DNA of 64,000 bases from Variovorax sp. V213. Its GTDB lineage: Bacteria; Pseudomonadota; Gammaproteobacteria; Burkholderiales; Burkholderiaceae_C. A model generated the notes under the pieces. The model was not told the origin of the DNA. It saw only the letters and a program-made list of their open reading frames with translations, and searched no databases. Within the stretch, counting starts at the first letter, position 1; each line of letters begins with the position of its first letter. The position numbers were made by a program, and so were the translations under genes. The stretch lies in assembly GCF_041154455.1 (NCBI RefSeq), contig NZ_AP028664.1:124001-188000 (forward strand), in the 5' to 3' direction. Below are positions 60,540 through 64,000 of the stretch, piece after piece.

Positions 60540-61707
60540 GGGTTGCGACGCCCGGCCCCGTGTAGCGCGCACGCGGCCGTATCAATTGCCCCGAGGCCTG
60601 CTGCTCGAGCACGTGGGCCGTCCAGCCGACCGTGCGCGCCAGCGCGAACAGCGTCAACGGCGCATCGGCCGGCAGCTTGTGCACGGCCGCCAGCGCTGCC
60701 AACGCGAAATCGACGTTCGCCGCTTCGCCCACGAGCGTTTCGCCGGTGGCGCGCAGTGCCGCGAGCACGGGTGGCAGCTCGATGCCGGCAAGCAGGGCGG
60801 TGCAGCGCGCGTCTCCTTGCGGATAGAGCGGATGGCCGAAAGCCGCAAGCGGCCGGTCGTGCGCGAGCCACTCGCGCACCGCGGCCTCGCTGCCCATGGC
60901 CGTGGCGCTGCGCACCAGCGCCTGCACCGCCGCCGCGGCACCGCCATGCAATGGACCTGTGAGCGTGGACAGGCCGGTGAGCAGGCACGCCGCGAGCGAG
61001 GCGCCCGTCGATGCCGTCACGCGCGCGGCGAAGGTCGAGGCGTTGAGTTCATGGTCGGCCAGCAGTACCAGTGCGCGGCGCAGCACATCGGCGGCGCGCG
61101 GACGGCGCCATGCCGCGGCAAGACGCATGTGGAGCGGGGCGGTGCGCGAAGGCGGCGGCCCGAGCAATGCATCGGCCAGCGTGCCGATCACTTCTGCCGC
61201 CTCGGACTTCAGCACCGCGGCGGCGCGGCCGCGCGAGGGCAGGTCGGTCGCGGCACGTGACGCGAGCGCCAGCAGGCCGGCTTGCAGCGGCGTCGCGCGT
61301 TCGCCATGCAACGGCTTGGGAGCGTCGGCCAGGGCGAAGCGCGGCGGCGCGCTTTCCCACAGCAGCCCCGCCACGTCTTCGAGCGTGGCATGTTCCGCAA
61401 GCAGGCAAGCATCCTGCCCGCGGTACCAGAGGCGCCCCTCGGACACCGTGGACACGGCGGAAGGCAGCACCGGCTCACCCCATCGAATGGCCTCGCTCGC
61501 GACCGCCTCGCTGCTGCGCCGGCCGCGCATGCGCGCCGCGATGCGCTGCACGTCGTCCCGGTGATAGAGGCTGCGCCGAGGGTCCGCCGCATCCGGCTTG
61601 GCGCGGACGCGCCCGCGGCTCACGCTCGCGTAGAGCGTCTGCGGACGGACCTGCATCAGCTCGAGAGCTTCGGCGGCAGGCAACCAGAGCGGAGTCTTCG
61701 TCGTCAT
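60484..61707 (-). CDS. Citrate synthase-like protein with N-terminal helix-turn-helix
   Basis: 407 residues. Residues 7-60 form an excisionase/MerR-like HTH: 'WLPAAEALELMQVRPQTLYASVSRGRVRAKPDA' then 'SLYHRDDVQRIAARM'. The rest is a citrate synthase fold with H219 ('HELNAST'), H254 ('GPLHGGA'), H292 ('FGHPLYP') and D333 ('NVDF'), the positions of the catalytic His/His/Asp. 'GHPLYP' replaces the usual GHRVY, so the Arg that binds oxaloacetate is lost. It may be a DNA-binding sensor of a CoA ester or dicarboxylate. It diverges from the next citrate synthase gene and overlaps the pfpI 3' end. Confidence 0.85.
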   Translation of the reverse strand: MTTKTPLWLPAAEALELMQVRPQTLYASVSRGRVRAKPDAADPRRSLYHRDDVQRIAARMRGRRSSEAVASEAIRWGEPVLPSAVSTVSEGRLWYRGQDACLLAEHATLEDVAGLLWESAPPRFALADAPKPLHGERATPLQAGLLALASRAATDLPSRGRAAAVLKSEAAEVIGTLADALLGPPPSRTAPLHMRLAAAWRRPRAADVLRRALVLLADHELNASTFAARVTASTGASLAACLLTGLSTLTGPLHGGAAAAVQALVRSATAMGSEAAVREWLAHDRPLAAFGHPLYPQGDARCTALLAGIELPPVLAALRATGETLVGEAANVDFALAALAAVHKLPADAPLTLFALARTVGWTAHVLEQQASGQLIRPRARYTGPGVATLSESPLRARARTASSSRG

Positions 61708-61726
61708 GTTGATGAAATAAATCAAG

Positions 61727-61738
61727 ATTGACGTCAAT
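61727..61738. promoter_or_regulatory. Perfect 12-bp palindrome ATTGACGTCAAT between two citrate-synthase-like genes
   Basis: It lies in the 82-bp gap between divergent starts (61707 and 61790), 20 bp from the HTH protein start. It is a good candidate operator for that HTH protein and would control both genes. Confidence 0.55.
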
Positions 61739-61789
61739 ATTAGCGTCGCCAGAATCAGTCTCGTCATGCAAACGCAGGAGTACAAGGCA

Positions 61790-62929
61790 ATGAACGACGA
61801 CGACAACAACAGAGACGGCGGCCTCGAAGGCGTGGTGGCCGCGCGCACCGTGCTGTCCGAGGTGGACGGTGCCGCCGGCCGGCTGGTGATCCGCGGCCAC
61901 CAGCTCGACGAGATTGCACGGCACTGGCGCTACGAAGACGCGGTGGCGCTGCTGTTGCAGGGCTTCTTCGACACGTTGCCCAACGCGGTTGGCCTGCGCG
62001 CAGCACTGGGCCGCGCACGGCGCGAAGCCTTCGAGCGCCTGCCGCCGAACGACGATGCCGTGCTGCGCAAGCTGCCGCCCATCGAAGCGGTGCGCGCCCT
62101 GATCGCGCGCCTGCCCGATGGCGACGACCTGGCCACTGCGCTGCGGCTGGTGGCGGCGCCCGCGGTCTATACGGCGGCGGTGATGCGTTGGCGGTCGGGC
62201 GCACAGGCCCTTGAGCCTGATGAAACACTGCCGCAGGCGGCCGACATGCAGCGCATGCTGCATGGCCGCGCGCCCACCGAAGCGCAGGTTGCCGCACTGG
62301 ACACGTACCTCGTCACCGTGTGCGACCACGGCCTCAACGCGTCGACCTTTGCCGCGCGCGTGGTCGCTTCAACTGGCGCGGGACTGGCATCGGCGGTACT
62401 CGCCGGCATCAGCGCGCTCAAGGGCCCGCTGCATGGCGGTGCGCCCGGTCCGGTGCTCGACGCGCTCGATGCCATCGGAACCGCGGCCAATGCCCGTGCA
62501 TGGCTCGAGGGCGCTGTCGCCAGCGGCCAGCGGCTGATGGGTTTCGGCCATCGCATCTACCGCGTGCGCGATCCGCGCGCCGATGCGCTCAAGGGCGCGC
62601 TGCGTCGGCTGGGCGCCGAAGGCAGCGCGGACACCGTTCAGGCCGCGCGCTTCGAATTGGCCGAAGCAGCGGAGCAAGCCGCGCTCGCCATCCTGCGCGA
62701 GAAGAAGCCCGATCGCGCGTTGGAAACCAACGTAGAGTTCTATACCGCGTTGCTGCTCGAAGCCCTGGGCTTTCGCCGCGAGAGTTTCACCTGCGTGTTC
62801 GCGGCGGGCCGCGTGAGCGGATGGGTGGCGCATGCACGCGAACAGGTGAAGAAGGGGCGGCTGATCCGGCCGCAATCGGTGTACGTGGGGCCCGCTCCGC
62901 ATGAGGCCGAAGCCGCGCTCGCGCGCTGA
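61790..62929 (+). CDS. Citrate synthase family protein
   Basis: 379 residues; the ATG at 61790 follows AGGAG by nine bases (an earlier ATG at 61766 would add eight residues). Active-site segments are 'DHGLNASTFAARVVASTG' (H180), 'GPLHGGA' (H215) and 'GFGHRIYRVRDPRA' (H254), while the catalytic Asp of 'NVDFY' is Glu (E316 in 'NVEFY'). This keeps all of the His residues and the substrate Arg. It is a citrate or 2-methylcitrate synthase paralogue paired with the HTH form, rather than the main GltA. Confidence 0.88.
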   Translation: MNDDDNNRDGGLEGVVAARTVLSEVDGAAGRLVIRGHQLDEIARHWRYEDAVALLLQGFFDTLPNAVGLRAALGRARREAFERLPPNDDAVLRKLPPIEAVRALIARLPDGDDLATALRLVAAPAVYTAAVMRWRSGAQALEPDETLPQAADMQRMLHGRAPTEAQVAALDTYLVTVCDHGLNASTFAARVVASTGAGLASAVLAGISALKGPLHGGAPGPVLDALDAIGTAANARAWLEGAVASGQRLMGFGHRIYRVRDPRADALKGALRRLGAEGSADTVQAARFELAEAAEQAALAILREKKPDRALETNVEFYTALLLEALGFRRESFTCVFAAGRVSGWVAHAREQVKKGRLIRPQSVYVGPAPHEAEAALAR

Positions 62930-63052
62930 GCGCACGCCGCGTCCCCCGGTCTTCGGACCGTCGCCGCGTTCCGGTACGCTTGCCGTTTTCTTCGCATCGC
63001 CTGCACGGCTCGTGCAGCGTGGTGCCCCTGCAAGGCGAAAGTACTCCAACCC

Positions 63053-64000
63053 ATGGCGGCATCCACTTCGTTCGAGCGCGCGCAGCGCCTGCCCACCCAT
63101 TTCGCATGGATCGCCCTGGCGGTCGGTGCGGCCCTGTTCGCGGTGAACATGACGGTGCTGCTGCTGCCTTCCTCGCCGCACAGCGAGCATATGCGCAGTG
63201 TGTATGCGCAGCCGGGCGTGTGGATTCCGCTCTTGTCCCGCGTCGTCACGGTGTGGCTGCTGGCTGCCACCCTGGCGTGGTGCCATGCGCGCAAGGCGCT
63301 CGACGAGCGCGGCGCGGCCCGCGTCGCGCAGCTTCGCAGCCCTGGCAGCCGCTTTGCCGCCGTGTACCTCGCCGCGACAGTCGTCAACGTCCTTGCATTG
63401 ACGCCGCTGCTCTACCAGGCGCAGGTGCTCTTCATGCCGGGCGGCCCGCTGCACGAGCACGTCGACATGTACGGCATGCGCTCGCTCATGGCCGCGTCGA
63501 TGCTGATCCAGTCCACCCTCCAGATGCTCGTTCTCATCGCGAGCGTGTGGCTCGCCGCCTGGTTCGCGCTGCGCGAGCGCGGCGCTGCGCTTGCCGGCGA
63601 ACCGTCCGGTGTGCCGGACCTCGGCGCTCGCGCATCGCCTCGCAATGCCGTGGCACTCGTGACGGCCGCGATCTTCGTCTCGCTGCAGTCATGGATCGGC
63701 AACGCCGCGAGCGGCTGGGTCGACACCTCGAGGGAGTCGGATCTGGTGCCGCTTCTTCTCGGCTGGTTCGCGGCGCCGCTGCTGATCTGTGCGCTGGCAT
63801 TCTGGGGTGGCTGGCTCGGCGCCGCGCCGCGGCCCGCGCAAACGCGTCCCTTCCGTGCCGTGGCGGCTGCGGTGTCGGCCTTCGTGCTGTTGCAGGCGGT
63901 CTGCGCCGCCCTCGCGATCGGCGGGCTGCTGTGGATCGCCAGCGCGAGCTTCTCGGGCAGCAGCAGCGACAGCCGCCTCGTGGCGCTCGCCGCCGTGATG
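63053..64000 (+). CDS. Multi-pass membrane protein (3' end outside window)
   Basis: At least 316 residues, open to the last base. Successive hydrophobic helices occur at about 18-36, 60-78, 105-125, 145-175, 205-225, 235-255 and 270-300, separated by short Arg/Ala-rich loops. The start is 'MAASTSFERAQRLPTHFAWIALAV'. I do not recognise the family; it resembles integral membrane proteins of unknown function in Burkholderiales. It lies 123 bp after the citrate synthase gene on the same strand. Confidence 0.65.
   Translation, partial: MAASTSFERAQRLPTHFAWIALAVGAALFAVNMTVLLLPSSPHSEHMRSVYAQPGVWIPLLSRVVTVWLLAATLAWCHARKALDERGAARVAQLRSPGSRFAAVYLAATVVNVLALTPLLYQAQVLFMPGGPLHEHVDMYGMRSLMAASMLIQSTLQMLVLIASVWLAAWFALRERGAALAGEPSGVPDLGARASPRNAVALVTAAIFVSLQSWIGNAASGWVDTSRESDLVPLLLGWFAAPLLICALAFWGGWLGAAPRPAQTRPFRAVAAAVSAFVLLQAVCAALAIGGLLWIASASFSGSSSDSRLVALAAVM

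Overview
The window is high-GC DNA from what looks like a Variovorax-type member of the Comamonadaceae (Betaproteobacteria, Burkholderiales). This is inferred from gene content: a queA-tgt pair, DUF1840, DUF2145 and DUF3597 proteins, two Bug-type (TctC) solute receptors, many LysR regulators, a CoA-dependent aromatic pathway, and the sequence character of the ribosomal proteins. No lineage marker such as 16S rRNA is present. I see no rRNA operon, prophage, insertion sequence or CRISPR array.

Layout. 1-5.2 kb: the end of a PlsC-type acyltransferase, a YiaA/B membrane protein, an uncharacterised envelope cluster (signal-peptide protein, DUF2145, zinc-ribbon membrane protein, DUF3597), and a xylose-dehydrogenase-like SDR. 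5.2-9.7 kb: tRNA queuosine genes (queA-tgt) divergent from recG. 9.7-12.7 kb: LysE exporter, OccR-like LysR regulator, and a small periplasmic cluster with a CopI-like cupredoxin. 12.8-17.5 kb: oxyR and dps (peroxide defence), ubiA, proC and a phytase-like lipoprotein. 17.5-26.7 kb: a long housekeeping block of spc and alpha operon genes (rplN to secY, rpmJ to rplQ) closed by an initiator tRNA-Met and two terminators. rpsQ is not upstream of rplN and infA is missing between secY and rpmJ.

26.7-33.8 kb: a six-gene operon for aerobic CoA-dependent degradation of an aromatic acid, most likely 2-aminobenzoate (anthranilate). It encodes a CoA ligase, a monooxygenase/reductase fusion, enoyl-CoA hydratase, acyl-CoA dehydrogenase, a MarR regulator and a RidA deaminase. 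33.8-40.8 kb: cyclopropane fatty acid synthase, DUF1840, a Bug receptor, LysR/SDR, MarR, and an orphan E1 alpha/beta pair. 40.9-46.9 kb: a gluconate/idonate/ketogluconate cluster under a LacI-type regulator, with a repeated operator (GATACCGGTAAC). 46.9-49.2 kb: LysR, amino-acid-binding receptor and glyoxalase-like protein sharing a candidate operator. 49.4-53.8 kb: a xylose-type ABC transporter (xylF, xylH, xylG) and a ROK regulator with a XylR-like operator. 53.8-57.4 kb: an activator lacking its AAA+ domain, divergent from a quinohemoprotein alcohol dehydrogenase. 57.4-64 kb: second Bug receptor, an M48 peptidase fused to a type IV pilin-like domain, a PfpI protein, a divergent pair of citrate-synthase-like genes (one with an N-terminal DNA-binding domain), and the start of a multi-pass membrane protein.

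The accessory regions mainly deal with oxidising sugars, sugar acids, alcohols and aromatic acids, each unit paired with its own regulator. The least explained items are the helix-turn-helix/citrate synthase pair around a perfect 12-bp palindrome and the peptidase-pilin fusion. Starts were chosen by reading frame, ribosome-binding sites and family alignment from memory; no database search was run.
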